NCBI GenBank assembly: GCA_041651295.1
Contig: JBAZJN010000003.1
Coordinates: 28,945-92,944, forward strand
DNA from: JBAZJN01 sp041651295
Lineage (GTDB): Bacteria; Patescibacteriota; UBA1384; XYA2-FULL-43-10; CAINNR01
Direction of reading: 5' to 3'
DNA length: 64,000 nucleotides
Part shown: positions 7,335 to 15,814 of the stretch, piece by piece
How the letters are laid out: every line of letters begins with the position of its first letter
Position numbering within the stretch: the first letter of the stretch is position 1
Notes under the pieces: model-generated
The model's input: only the letters and a program-made list of their open reading frames with translations
Told to the model about the DNA's origin: nothing
The model's database searches: none
Translations under genes and position numbers: made by a program

Positions 7335-8015
7335 ATGGATATGTTCAGTCGGCTACGGGAGTTGTCGTCAGTGTTGAAGGTCAGCAATTTGTATCAACAA
7401 GTCGCTGACGAAGTGATTACCTTTGTCTTCTTCATCTGTCCCAAGATGAAGGGTCAGGGGTTCAGGCTCAATAGCAACAAAACAGGATTTGACGCTGAGT
7501 ATGTTCCAGCAGTCCTGGCGAACAGTGCTATTCTGGCGATTGAGAGGGCTACACGATTCCTATCTGAGTTCGAGACACTTGGCCTTCCGTTCGTGGCACG
7601 GGCGCTTTACGCATCTGCAGACGCGCTTATCCTGCCATCAGTACCAACTACTCCACCAGCTACACCAGTAAGTCCAAGCATCGAGATCGTTTCCAACAAT
7701 CGGGTGGTTGTTGAACATCTCACCGATTTTGGAAGACTGTATCGCGAGAAGCCGTGGCGCAATACCCCGCAAAAGATCAGCGAGCTTGAAAGGCAACGGC
7801 TAGTTTCGATTCTGCCGTCAAACACCCCGGCAAATGTCGCTTGTGATTTCGTCGAACGCACTTGGTCTGGGTTTGCACTTGACGGAGTGCTGATCCGTGG
7901 CGAGTGTTTTGGTCCCAATCCCGTGCTTCTAGGTGTTGAAAGCCCGGGTGTTGGCGTGCTTCAAAACGCTGCACTTCCGAGAGACCGGTGGTTGCCAGTA
8001 ATTCAACTGGTATGA
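7335..8015 (+). CDS. Orphan GC-richer protein (226 aa), unknown
   Basis: A soluble protein beginning MDMFSRLRELSSVLKVSNLY, with a Pro/Thr-rich linker near residues 100-115 (SVPTTPPATPVSPS) that divides two domains. It is preceded by AAGGGGAGCTGGGA as ribosome site. Base composition is visibly GC-richer than its neighbours and the gene stands alone with its own promoter, attenuator and terminator. No family is recognised. It belongs to a group of similar solitary genes in this window (35183, 52193, 60131, 61661, 63204). Confidence 0.75.
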   Translation: MDMFSRLRELSSVLKVSNLYQQVADEVITFVFFICPKMKGQGFRLNSNKTGFDAEYVPAVLANSAILAIERATRFLSEFETLGLPFVARALYASADALILPSVPTTPPATPVSPSIEIVSNNRVVVEHLTDFGRLYREKPWRNTPQKISELERQRLVSILPSNTPANVACDFVERTWSGFALDGVLIRGECFGPNPVLLGVESPGVGVLQNAALPRDRWLPVIQLV

Positions 8016-8020
8016 ACAAA

Positions 8021-8055
8021 TCGGGGAGGTTTATCCCTCCCCGAGCTATTTTTGC
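8021..8055 (+). terminator. Terminator of the 226-aa gene
   Basis: TCGGGGAGG (8021-8029) pairs with CCTCCCCGA (8036-8044), then GCTATTTTTG. Confidence 0.85.
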
Positions 8056-8081
8056 TAATATTATTTTAGATAAGGAAAAGA

Positions 8082-8933
8082 ATGAACGAAAATGAATTAA
8101 TTAAGAAAATCGAATCAGGTTTGAAATTGAAAATTATAAACAGATCGTTTTTCAGAAAATATTTATCTGAATCTATTTTGTTGGATAAAAAAATTACATT
8201 TTACGACTTTGAATGTCCTCCAAGAAAAGTCATTTATTTTGATGGGAAAGAATACATTGATTATCAAATGGACTTGAATGAGATATTTTCGGGCAAAAAA
8301 GATGATAACTTCACAGAACTGCCTAAAGCAGTTGAATATCGCGGTCAAGAGATAAAAATTTTAAAGTCCTTACAAAAATCGGGGATTAATTTTCGATATG
8401 TCAAAATTATTGCAGACACCAATTTGTCCTACATCACCCCTGAGTCTTTAGCTATTACGAGCAAACAACAAAATGTCTCGCGATTTAGATTATTCAAGTT
8501 ACTAATTGAAAAGGCTGTGCAAAATTATCCAATTAAATGTGGAGTAGTGCTATTTTCCGAACTCATCAAATCTTTTCAAAAAGATTATGACGAATCATTT
8601 GATATGGCAATGAAAATGTTATCACTAAAAAAGTTGGTTGATATGACAACTTTAAATTCACAAATTCTACGGACGAAACAGCACGTTGGTATCGATAATG
8701 CTGAATTTGCCGAGATCTTTTCCAAGCGAACGATAGCGACTTACGCTGCCGAAGGAATTATCTTCAATCTTCTTTCCCGTACCAACTATTTTTCAAATTG
8801 TGTTTGGCTAAATTTGTACGAGTTTAACAAAAGGACAGAAAAAATTACGAATTGTTTACGAAAACAAAAAGGGATCAAAAAAGTTCCCATGTTGGCAGAA
8901 ACAATCCACAGCAAAAAACCATGCAAATCTTAA
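8082..8933 (+). CDS. Hypothetical protein (283 aa)
   Basis: A soluble, Lys/Phe-rich protein starting MNENELIKKIESGLKLKIIN, preceded by AAGGAAAAGA. It appears mainly helical with two halves; the second half (from about residue 130) includes QQNVSRFRLFKLLIEKAV, which could be a winged-helix-like or protein-binding segment. No catalytic motif is recognised. Composition matches the AT-rich background, unlike the previous gene. It is convergent with aspS. Confidence 0.7.
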   Translation: MNENELIKKIESGLKLKIINRSFFRKYLSESILLDKKITFYDFECPPRKVIYFDGKEYIDYQMDLNEIFSGKKDDNFTELPKAVEYRGQEIKILKSLQKSGINFRYVKIIADTNLSYITPESLAITSKQQNVSRFRLFKLLIEKAVQNYPIKCGVVLFSELIKSFQKDYDESFDMAMKMLSLKKLVDMTTLNSQILRTKQHVGIDNAEFAEIFSKRTIATYAAEGIIFNLLSRTNYFSNCVWLNLYEFNKRTEKITNCLRKQKGIKKVPMLAETIHSKKPCKS

Positions 8934-8953
8934 GTTTCGGGATGGCAATATTT

Positions 8954-10261
8954 TTATGGTTCTAATCTTTTCACTCCACGATAAAGATAAGTTACTTCCC
9001 GAACATTTCCAATATCAAATAATTTCATCAGCATTCTGGTTGGGCCCAAGCCGAAACCTCCATGTGGAGGACAGCCAAACTTAAAAAAGTTCAGATAAAA
9101 TCTTATCGATTCAGGACTTAGCCCTTTTTCTTTTGCTTGCTCAACCAAAATCTCATATCTGTGTTCTCTTTGCGCGCCAGTTGTAATTTCCATCCCGTTC
9201 CACAAAAGGTCAAAACTTTTTGTTAGAGTCTTATCATCTTCTTTTCGCATATGATAAAAGGGTCGAACAGCGATCGGATACTCCGTAACAAACAAAAATT
9301 CGTGGCCAGTTTTTTCTTTCATGTATTCACAGATCTTTACTTCCTCATCAGGACTTAAATCCCCGTCTCGCTCATTTTTAACATTAAGTTTAGATAGAAT
9401 CTCTTTAGCCTCTTTCATGGTTATTTGCGGAAATGGTAATTCAGGAACAACGACTTCCCGGTTGTAATTACCTTGAATTTCGTCGCCAAATTTCTCTTTT
9501 ATTTTCTTCAAAGCAAATTGAATTGCTCTGGATTCTTCAGCCATAACATCTTCGTGTGACTCAACATACGATATTTCAGCATCATATCCGGTAAATTCGG
9601 TGTCGTGCCTGGAAGTAAATGATGGGTTGGCTCGAAAAACTGGACCGACTTCAAAAACCTTTTCAAAGCCGGAAGCCATCGCCATCTGTTTATAAAACTG
9701 CGGTGATTGAGCCAAATAAGCTTTTCTGTCAAAATATTTGACTTCGAACAATTCTGCTCCCGATTCGCTCGGAGTAGACATAAACTTTGGAGAATGAATT
9801 TCGATGTAATCTTCACCTGTCCAATATTCTCTGAATGCCTGTTCCATTTCCGTCCAAACTTTGAAAATCAGAGTTTTTTCGGGTTTTCGCAGATCCAACC
9901 ATCGCCAGTCAAGCCTTTGTTGAATGTTTGTCTCTTCTTGGCCTTTTTCCACAACTGGAATCGGTAATTCCTCAGCAGGTGTTGATAATATTTCAATGTT
10001 TTTCGCTTCAATTTCAAAACCGCCTGGGGCTTGTTTTTCTTCTTTGGCCATACCAATAATTTCAGCCACAGACTCGAGTTTCAGTTCAGACGCTTTCTTC
10101 AACAATTCCTGTTCGGCAACCACAACTTGAATAGTTCCGGAAATATCGCGAATCATCAGAAATTGAATTTTGCCTTGATCGCGAATTGCTTGAACAAAAC
10201 CAGCGATTTTCACTTCTTCGCCAGCACTTTTCTTAACTTCATCAACTTTTACCCTTTTCAT
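8954..10261 (-). CDS. aspS: Aspartyl-tRNA synthetase, archaeal/short type
   Basis: Class II synthetase that charges tRNA-Asp (possibly also tRNA-Asn). The 435-aa protein has an N-terminal OB-fold (about residues 1-105, with GFVQAIRDQGKIQFLMIRD) and a class II core. Motif 2 appears as FRANPSFTSRHDTEFTGYDA near 215-235, and motif 3 as GGFGLGPTRMLMKL near the end. There is no GAD insertion, so it is the archaeal/eukaryotic-like short form rather than the usual ~590-aa bacterial enzyme. A T-box leader precedes it, so supply of charged tRNA probably controls expression. tRNA-Asp is at 61.5 kb. Confidence 0.95.
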   Translation of the reverse strand: MKRVKVDEVKKSAGEEVKIAGFVQAIRDQGKIQFLMIRDISGTIQVVVAEQELLKKASELKLESVAEIIGMAKEEKQAPGGFEIEAKNIEILSTPAEELPIPVVEKGQEETNIQQRLDWRWLDLRKPEKTLIFKVWTEMEQAFREYWTGEDYIEIHSPKFMSTPSESGAELFEVKYFDRKAYLAQSPQFYKQMAMASGFEKVFEVGPVFRANPSFTSRHDTEFTGYDAEISYVESHEDVMAEESRAIQFALKKIKEKFGDEIQGNYNREVVVPELPFPQITMKEAKEILSKLNVKNERDGDLSPDEEVKICEYMKEKTGHEFLFVTEYPIAVRPFYHMRKEDDKTLTKSFDLLWNGMEITTGAQREHRYEILVEQAKEKGLSPESIRFYLNFFKFGCPPHGGFGLGPTRMLMKLFDIGNVREVTYLYRGVKRLEP

Positions 10262-10293
10262 TTTGCTCCTTATCCTAATTATATCAGTTTACT

Positions 10294-10505
10294 AAAAAAC
10301 GCCCTTACGTCGCTAAACAAATTTAGCAATATAAGGGCGATTTCTCGCGGTGCCACCTTAATTTATTCTTTAGATGCTCCGAATTTTACTCCGACACATC
10401 CTTCGTTCTGTAACGGGAACTTCCCGAACGGTTCTACTCATCTTTCGATTTTCTTCCGTTAGCTCAGCCGTGTCAGCGGCGTCAACGCTTTTGTAATTTT
10501 CTTTA
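10294..10505 (-). promoter_or_regulatory. T-box riboswitch upstream of aspS
   Basis: The conserved T-box AAGGTGGCACCGCG is seen on the minus strand at 10359-10346. It is followed by a terminator: CGCCCTTA (10339-10332) pairs with TAAGGGCG (10307-10300), then a T-run (10299-10294). Upstream are stem elements including GATGAGTAGAACC, typical of T-box leaders, and a GGGAA/TTCCC hairpin. An Asp specifier GAC may lie in the 5' part (in GTTGACGCCG or GCTGACACG), but I could not place the specifier loop with certainty. Confidence 0.93.
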
Positions 10506-10556
10506 TCTTAACAAAATCCTCAGAAAAAATCAATGTTTGGTTAAAACAATATGTTG

Positions 10557-11243
10557 TTACAAATCTTTTAAGAAATTTATAACATTATTATTAACGGACT
10601 CTACCTCTCTCGCGTTATGACGATAGTCGTGCCCAATTCCTTCCATTTCAATCAATACTTTTGGTTGATTAGCCACATTGTAGATATCTTTGAGTTGTTG
10701 CGGAACGACGCAATCGTCTAGTTCTCCGGCAATTAGAAGCATATTTCCATGAAAATTGGGTATTTCTTTTACCACATCATACTGCTCAGCATCCTCGATA
10801 AAGCTATACGGCAAAATGAATTTTCTACTTGTGGTTTCATCCTCCGGCAAATTCCTGCTCGAAGTTTTTAATCCTTCTTTTTTCCACTTCTCAATCTTTT
10901 CCAAGTTCTCATCTCGAATATAAGTAGTAGGTGACATTATGCCGATAGTGGTTGTAACTTGTGGATGCCGAGATGCATAAATTAATGCAATTGTACCACC
11001 TAAACTATGTCCGGCAAGAAGTATTTCGTCATATTGACCTTGTTTTTTTATTTCGGCATCAACATCTGCTAGATACTGAGTCATCGTGTATTTGCTGGCA
11101 TCTTCCGAATCTCCCCAGGTTCCAGTTGGATTCAAACGAACCGTGGTATATTCTAGTTTCTTTAATTTCTCATCAAGATCAACAAGATGAGGATAATCTT
11201 TTGAATCCAAAAAACCAGGTAATAGTATTGCTAATTTTTTCAT
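10557..11243 (-). CDS. Alpha/beta hydrolase (serine hydrolase)
   Basis: A 228-aa alpha/beta-hydrolase fold enzyme. The nucleophile elbow GHSLGG lies near residues 78-83. Downstream acid and base candidates are Asp in LLIAGELDDCVVP (near 175) and His in GIGHDYRHN (near 205). The short length and KKLAILLPGF start fit RBBP9/YdeN-like or thioesterase-like cytosolic hydrolases. The substrate is unknown. Its ATG overlaps the stop of the isochorismatase-type gene (1-bp overlap), so the pair is translationally coupled. Confidence 0.9.
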   Translation of the reverse strand: MKKLAILLPGFLDSKDYPHLVDLDEKLKKLEYTTVRLNPTGTWGDSEDASKYTMTQYLADVDAEIKKQGQYDEILLAGHSLGGTIALIYASRHPQVTTTIGIMSPTTYIRDENLEKIEKWKKEGLKTSSRNLPEDETTSRKFILPYSFIEDAEQYDVVKEIPNFHGNMLLIAGELDDCVVPQQLKDIYNVANQPKVLIEMEGIGHDYRHNAREVESVNNNVINFLKDL

Positions 11244-11842
11244 TATGAAAGTTTATTTTTTATTTCTTCCCAGTCAACAGCATCTGCCCAATTAGGAAGT
11301 GGAGTTTCAAAAATCTTTTCTTTCATTTCTTGTTTGCCAGTGTAATGGTCAACGCCTTCTTTAACAACGACTGGATAATGACCTCGCCAATTTAGTTCTT
11401 GTGCAGTGGATAGAACGCAACAATCAATTGTTAGACCAATAAGAACAGGAGTCACTTCGGAAGGTTTGCCTATATTTTCTTCAAGCCACTTGCCAAATCC
11501 GATTGTATCCTGTCTTGGTAACCCAGGTTCTTTTGATGTATCTCCGGCATTATCCCTAGTCCAAATAGGAGAATTCATACATTTAATCCACTGACCGCCG
11601 ACAAATTCCTTTGGAACAACTGATTCATATCCCCATGTTCCAGGGACGCAAGACTCGTCAGCATCTCCTGGCCGAGGTTGTCGATAATCAGAAACAATTT
11701 CAGCGATTTTGATTCCTTTTTCTTTGAGAAAAGGCAAAATTTTAGATTTCAGAAAATCAACCGATGGTTTGTGAGTATAATGCTTCCCACCTTCGGTGGC
11801 AAAATCGTTCTGAATATCAATTGCTAATATTTTGTATTTCAT
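11243..11842 (-). CDS. Isochorismatase-like cysteine hydrolase
   Basis: The 199-aa protein has the cysteine-hydrolase fold: the N-terminal Asp in LAIDIQNDF (D9) and nucleophilic Cys in GLTIDCCVLSTAQ (near 140). Nicotinamidases, isochorismatases and ureidoacrylate hydrolases share this fold. Insertions such as CVPGTWGYESVVP correspond to the metal/substrate loop. The exact substrate cannot be told; nicotinamidase is one possibility for NAD salvage. It forms a likely operon with the hydrolase downstream and the methyltransferase upstream (32 bp away). Confidence 0.88.
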   Translation of the reverse strand: MKYKILAIDIQNDFATEGGKHYTHKPSVDFLKSKILPFLKEKGIKIAEIVSDYRQPRPGDADESCVPGTWGYESVVPKEFVGGQWIKCMNSPIWTRDNAGDTSKEPGLPRQDTIGFGKWLEENIGKPSEVTPVLIGLTIDCCVLSTAQELNWRGHYPVVVKEGVDHYTGKQEMKEKIFETPLPNWADAVDWEEIKNKLS

Positions 11843-11874
11843 AGCTAAATCTTATCAACCAGCAATATAAATTG

Positions 11875-12651
11875 CTAGTTTTTCTTTTGAGCCCAAAATA
11901 CTGCTCGTTTGCAACCTGAATAATACGGATCTTGTTTGGTGCTGCTATATTTTTCAATTTTTTTAAAACCATATTTTTCGAGCCACTCTTGAATATCAAC
12001 TGCACTTGATGGATGAGTTACAGCATCTTGTTTTATAGTTTTTTCTGATCCATCAGGATAGGTGATTTTTGTGACTCGTTCTGCTCGCCAAATTCTGTTG
12101 TCAACATCAAAAGATTTTGTTGTGACAGTAGTGTCGAGTTTTGTTCCGTCTTTACAAACTCCTGATGGGAACCAATGTTTTCGAACATCCAATTTCTGCC
12201 ACGACTTATCTAGCTTACCTTCCATATTATCGTTTTCAATATAAACAAAACCGCCAGGTCGCAAAGATTGTGCAGCTTTTTTGACACAAAGTTCTTGATC
12301 GTCACCATTTCCAAATTCATAAAATGAATTACCGCCTAAAATTACCAAGTCAAAATTTTTTGGCCACTCTGATTTCAAAACATCGGCATGAATTAATTCG
12401 GCTTTCAATTTATCATCATCTAACTGCCTCTGTAATCGATTAAGCATGCTTTGTGATTGGTCGATGCCAGTTAGATCAAATCCTGCTTTGACAAGAGGTA
12501 ATAAAATTCTGCCACTGCCACAGAAAGGTTCAAGAATTTTGCTCAATTTATTATTCTTGGCGAACTTTGTTAACAAAGGTATATCGTCAGTTCGTTTTTC
12601 TATCTGATCATATATTTCAGCAAAATGGGCTTCATCATATTTATTTTCCAT
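11875..12651 (-). CDS. Class I SAM-dependent methyltransferase
   Basis: A 258-aa Rossmann-fold methyltransferase. Motif I is LEPFCGSGRILLPLVKAG near residues 38-56, followed by the acidic motif II in DLTGIDQSQSML and motif IV-like FDLVILGGNSFYEF near 108. The protein resembles small-molecule or ubiquinone-type methyltransferases (Methyltransf_11/25), but no substrate motif is visible. It belongs to a run of four minus-strand genes between 10.5 and 13.4 kb with little spacing, which suggests one transcription unit. Confidence 0.9.
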   Translation of the reverse strand: MENKYDEAHFAEIYDQIEKRTDDIPLLTKFAKNNKLSKILEPFCGSGRILLPLVKAGFDLTGIDQSQSMLNRLQRQLDDDKLKAELIHADVLKSEWPKNFDLVILGGNSFYEFGNGDDQELCVKKAAQSLRPGGFVYIENDNMEGKLDKSWQKLDVRKHWFPSGVCKDGTKLDTTVTTKSFDVDNRIWRAERVTKITYPDGSEKTIKQDAVTHPSSAVDIQEWLEKYGFKKIEKYSSTKQDPYYSGCKRAVFWAQKKN

Positions 12652-12668
12652 TTTCAGTTCCTTTTTTA

Positions 12669-13439
12669 TTACAAATCTTGAATAAAACTTTCATTCTCTT
12701 GGACAAAATCCCATGACTTTTTTAAGAAATCCTCAAAGTCGTTTCTTGTGTCATAAAATTCTTTAAGATATGACAGCAATGATTTGCCATGCAAAGTCGC
12801 ATCCTCGTAAATGTCATATGACCGAAAATTATATTTAAAAACTTTTTGTAAACACTCATCATTCAAAATTATTGCCGGCACCATTTCGCTTAGATGCCAA
12901 GCGAGATAAGGAGCGTCTAATTCTCGTTCCTTAGTTTTCGGAAAAACTTGTCTGCATTTTTTGAAGTAAATAAAATGAAGTAACTCATGAATAGAAACGC
13001 TGATTACCCGTTCTTGCGGATATTTGTAAAACACTTCAAAACTAAAATTTTCAATATCTCTTGGGTTAATTGGGTTCAATGAAATATATGCAGATATTTC
13101 TGGCGGTATTCCAGCCCAATCGACTTCGAGTATTTCAGCCAATACTAAAAAAATTTCATTTCCAAACTTATCCCAACAATGCTGAAAAATTTTGGCGGTG
13201 GCGGATAAGTCGATATCATTGTTCACAATATATTCCTTAAAAAAGTCCGTTTCAATCGCTTTTCGATCTCCAACTTTATTAATACCTTTAAGTTTATCTT
13301 TTATGTTAGGGTATTCCCCATAAATCATTTCGCTCCAGTCCCACTCGTTTTTATAAGGATTTAAAAAACCGTGGATCGAGTCAACAGATTCCGACAAAGG
13401 CATGGCTTTAAAAATAATTTTTGGAACTTTTTCACTCAT
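12669..13439 (-). CDS. Putative zinc-metalloprotease-like protein (256 aa)
   Basis: A soluble protein with the motif SIHELLHFIYFKK (HExxH, near residues 157-161), which usually binds zinc in metallopeptidases. A third ligand could be Glu/Asp further on (around KERELDAPYLAWHLSEM), but this is not certain. There is no signal peptide, so it would act in the cytoplasm. No named family was recognised. It sits between the methyltransferase and the recombinase, near the left boundary of the accessory island. Confidence 0.65.
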   Translation of the reverse strand: MSEKVPKIIFKAMPLSESVDSIHGFLNPYKNEWDWSEMIYGEYPNIKDKLKGINKVGDRKAIETDFFKEYIVNNDIDLSATAKIFQHCWDKFGNEIFLVLAEILEVDWAGIPPEISAYISLNPINPRDIENFSFEVFYKYPQERVISVSIHELLHFIYFKKCRQVFPKTKERELDAPYLAWHLSEMVPAIILNDECLQKVFKYNFRSYDIYEDATLHGKSLLSYLKEFYDTRNDFEDFLKKSWDFVQENESFIQDL

Positions 13440-13457
13440 GCTTAAATTATATCATAA

Positions 13458-14822
13458 TCACTCAATCACTGAGATTTGTTTGTCTTTTAAGCTCATCTTG
13501 ATTTTAAGGCAATTTAGGAGTTCTCGCTTTTCTTCTCTGGCTCCTTCGCGAAGGACGAATTTTGAGTAATCCCTTAAATCAACTTCGTTGTTTAAGTCTT
13601 TGCTGACTTTTTGCTTTAGTATTTTTTGCATGAATCTTTCGTATCTGGTGATTTCCTCCTGCAAATGCTTTTGGGTGTTTAATGTATCCGGGTCAATTTG
13701 ATCCATAATATTACAGATTTGCTCCGTGACTTCTTCTTCTCGAATATATGGTTGTTTGCAGTTCCGGTCTTTACCTCCAGTGCAGTGATAATATACGTAT
13801 CTTCGAATTACTCCATTATCCTGTCGTTTGAATTTTTCTTCAGCGGTTACGCCTGAACCGCAGACTCCGCAATAGATTAGCTTCGTAAAATCAAACTCTT
13901 TCGTCCCCGGTCTGGATTTGGGAATAATAGCCAGCCGTTCTTGCACTTTATCGAATAGTTCTTTGGTAATGATGGATTCATGAGCTACTTGATACCAAGT
14001 TCCACTTCCGCTTGGGTACTGAAAGAATCCATAATAGTAGGTGTTATTAAGAATTGTGTAAATTGTACTTAAAACTACCAGTTTACCTTGGCGAGATTTA
14101 AAGTTAATTGAATTTAGCCAGTTTAATACTTTCCGGTCACTTTCACCGTTGGAGACCCGTTCAAAAACCTCTTTGATTGTTGTGGCTCTCTCTGCGTCAA
14201 GGAATATCTTTCGATAGCCCTTTTTGCCTCCGATTTCGTTGACATATCCCAGTGGTGGAGCACATGGTCTGAATCCCATTTCACATTTGGCCTTGAGCCC
14301 TCGCTTAACATTAATCACCTTGTTATCGTTCTCAAGTTTCGCCTGACTTCCTAGAATCATTAACAGAAATTTATCATTCGGTGAATTGGTTAAAGCCTGG
14401 CTGTGGGTCCTAATCTCCCTTAAGTGGCCATTGTCCATTAAATCCACCAGCATTCCCAAATCCCCGGCATTTCGACTCATTCTGTCCGGTGCCCAAGTTA
14501 AAATTCCGTTAAATTCGCCTTTTTTAATGTCGGCAATCAACTCATTAAATACTGGCCTGGTTCCCGAATTCTTGGCTGAATGACTCTCTCGTCGTATATC
14601 GGTTACTAGCAACCCCTCAGATTGAGCCAAGTCGGCCATTTCTTTTACTTGCGAGTCGATTGAAAGTGCCTGGCGCTCATCATCCTCGCTGGATTTTCTA
14701 GCATAAAGGCAATATTGAATCTGTGTGCTACCAAGCTTGATTGGGTCAGCATAAACGCCGTTTACCTCGTAAGGCATTCGGGTATGTGTTTTATTGTTGA
14801 ATTGTGGCTCCAGTGGTTCCAT
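13458..14822 (-). CDS. Large serine recombinase (454 aa)
   Basis: Site-specific recombinase. The resolvase domain shows LYARKSSEDDER near residues 39-50, with catalytic Ser44/45 and Arg42, and AQSEGLLVTDIRRESHSA plus TWAPDRMSRNAGDLG further on. A recombinase domain follows, then a zinc ribbon (YCGVCGSGV ... CTGGKDRNCKQPY, near residues 305-355) and a C-terminal coiled coil. Start 14822 has AGAGAGGAA as Shine-Dalgarno. It marks the left side of the 13.5-33.3 kb island. Length is normal for a large serine integrase. Confidence 0.95.
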   Translation of the reverse strand: MEPLEPQFNNKTHTRMPYEVNGVYADPIKLGSTQIQYCLYARKSSEDDERQALSIDSQVKEMADLAQSEGLLVTDIRRESHSAKNSGTRPVFNELIADIKKGEFNGILTWAPDRMSRNAGDLGMLVDLMDNGHLREIRTHSQALTNSPNDKFLLMILGSQAKLENDNKVINVKRGLKAKCEMGFRPCAPPLGYVNEIGGKKGYRKIFLDAERATTIKEVFERVSNGESDRKVLNWLNSINFKSRQGKLVVLSTIYTILNNTYYYGFFQYPSGSGTWYQVAHESIITKELFDKVQERLAIIPKSRPGTKEFDFTKLIYCGVCGSGVTAEEKFKRQDNGVIRRYVYYHCTGGKDRNCKQPYIREEEVTEQICNIMDQIDPDTLNTQKHLQEEITRYERFMQKILKQKVSKDLNNEVDLRDYSKFVLREGAREEKRELLNCLKIKMSLKDKQISVIE

Positions 14823-14826
14823 ATTT

Positions 14827-14858
14827 CCTCTCTGATCTTTTGCTCAGGGAGGATTATA
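14827..14858 (-). promoter_or_regulatory. Promoter -10 and inverted repeat of the second recombinase
   Basis: TATAAT on the minus strand (14858-14853), immediately followed by the inverted repeat CCTCCCTGA (14852-14844) / TCAGAGAGG (14835-14827), one mismatch. The repeat covers the predicted start site and the ribosome site, as an autoregulatory operator could. Confidence 0.5.
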
Positions 14859-14962
14859 CCGCAAGTGTTTTACAAGTCCAGATGTGCATAAAAATGCTTT
14901 ACTTTAAGCGTGGTTATGCTATTATTAAGTAGTTATCGTACATCAAAACTTATTGCCTAACC

Positions 14963-15110
14963 CTCAAAGATTTTCTTTGAGATATGGCGCAAAATCTATC
15001 CCTAGTAAATAGCTCGTCGTCAGAGCACTAGGGATAGTTGTATCTCGAAAGGGATACAGGTGATCGCAAGATCATCGCTGGCGGCGGGCTTTTTGTATCT
15101 TGCCGCCCAG
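14963..15110 (+). ncRNA. Unassigned structured RNA with five consecutive hairpins
   Basis: Five hairpins in a row: 14963-14981 (CTCAAAGA/TCTTTGAG); 14996-15037 (11-bp stem CTATCCCTAGT/ACTAGGGATAG with an inner GCTC/GAGC); 15039-15058 (8 bp capped by GAAA); 15059-15076 (7 bp capped by GCAA); 15078-15110 (GGCGGC/GCCGCC plus a bulged base). The loop of the last contains TGTATC (15094-15099), which is complementary to GATACA (15053-15058), so an alternative fold or pseudoknot is possible. Two adjacent GNRA loops argue for a true folded RNA. It lies between the divergent recombinase and the gene at 15124. Confidence 0.6.
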
Positions 15111-15123
15111 ATAAAGCGGAATA

Positions 15124-15699
15124 ATGATTCAACCGAATAAAATTGCAAAATTAGCGGCAAATACCAAGTTTATTAACCGTGACAAAACAATTTGCGCATC
15201 GGATTTTTGGGCTTGGGCCTATTCGGATTTACTTCAAAATACTACCAGAGGAGTTTTAGCCGAGTACATAGTATCCTTTTTACTCGGTACGGTTGATGAA
15301 GTAAGAAATCCGTGGGATGCGTACGATCTTAAGTTGAAAAATGGCAAAACAATTGAAATAAAGACTACGGCGAAGTTGCAAGCCTGGGCGCAAAAGGAAT
15401 TATCTAAGCCAAACATTGTTTTAAGTCCAACCAGATTCTGGGATCCGAAAACGGGGAAGATGGAAGAAAAGGCAACATTCAACGCCGACTACTATATCTT
15501 CTGCTATTTTACCGCCGAAGATCACAAGACAGCCAATCCACTGGATTTAAGCCAGTGGCAATTCTACGTTTTCACAAAAGAACAACTAATCACAATTCTA
15601 AACAACAGAAAATCAATCTCCCTGAAAAATCTTGAAAAACAAGGAATCAAACCAGTCGGGGCATTAGAACTAAGGAAAACCGTTGAAAATATTTCTTAA
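15124..15699 (+). CDS. PD-(D/E)XK nuclease-like protein (191 aa)
   Basis: A soluble protein with a probable nuclease core: NPWDAYDLKLKNGKTIEIKT near residues 60-80 provides Asp and E-x-K spacing, preceded by a conserved helix with Glu (RGVLAEYIVSFLLG) as in restriction-endonuclease-like folds. Similar small proteins with AEY...YDL...IEVK patterns are widespread and mostly uncharacterised. It starts 14 nt after a structured RNA, with only a weak AGCGGA ribosome site, so the RNA is probably its leader. It could be a restriction or defence nuclease. Confidence 0.7.
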   Translation: MIQPNKIAKLAANTKFINRDKTICASDFWAWAYSDLLQNTTRGVLAEYIVSFLLGTVDEVRNPWDAYDLKLKNGKTIEIKTTAKLQAWAQKELSKPNIVLSPTRFWDPKTGKMEEKATFNADYYIFCYFTAEDHKTANPLDLSQWQFYVFTKEQLITILNNRKSISLKNLEKQGIKPVGALELRKTVENIS

Positions 15700-15814
15700 T
15701 CTAAACGATAATACTCCAGCTTAATTTGAGCTCATTTACCGCTTCAAAACTCAGTAGATTAGTGATATGATCAAGAAAGAAGCAAATTTGGTATTTGTTG
15801 AGAAATGAGTCTTC

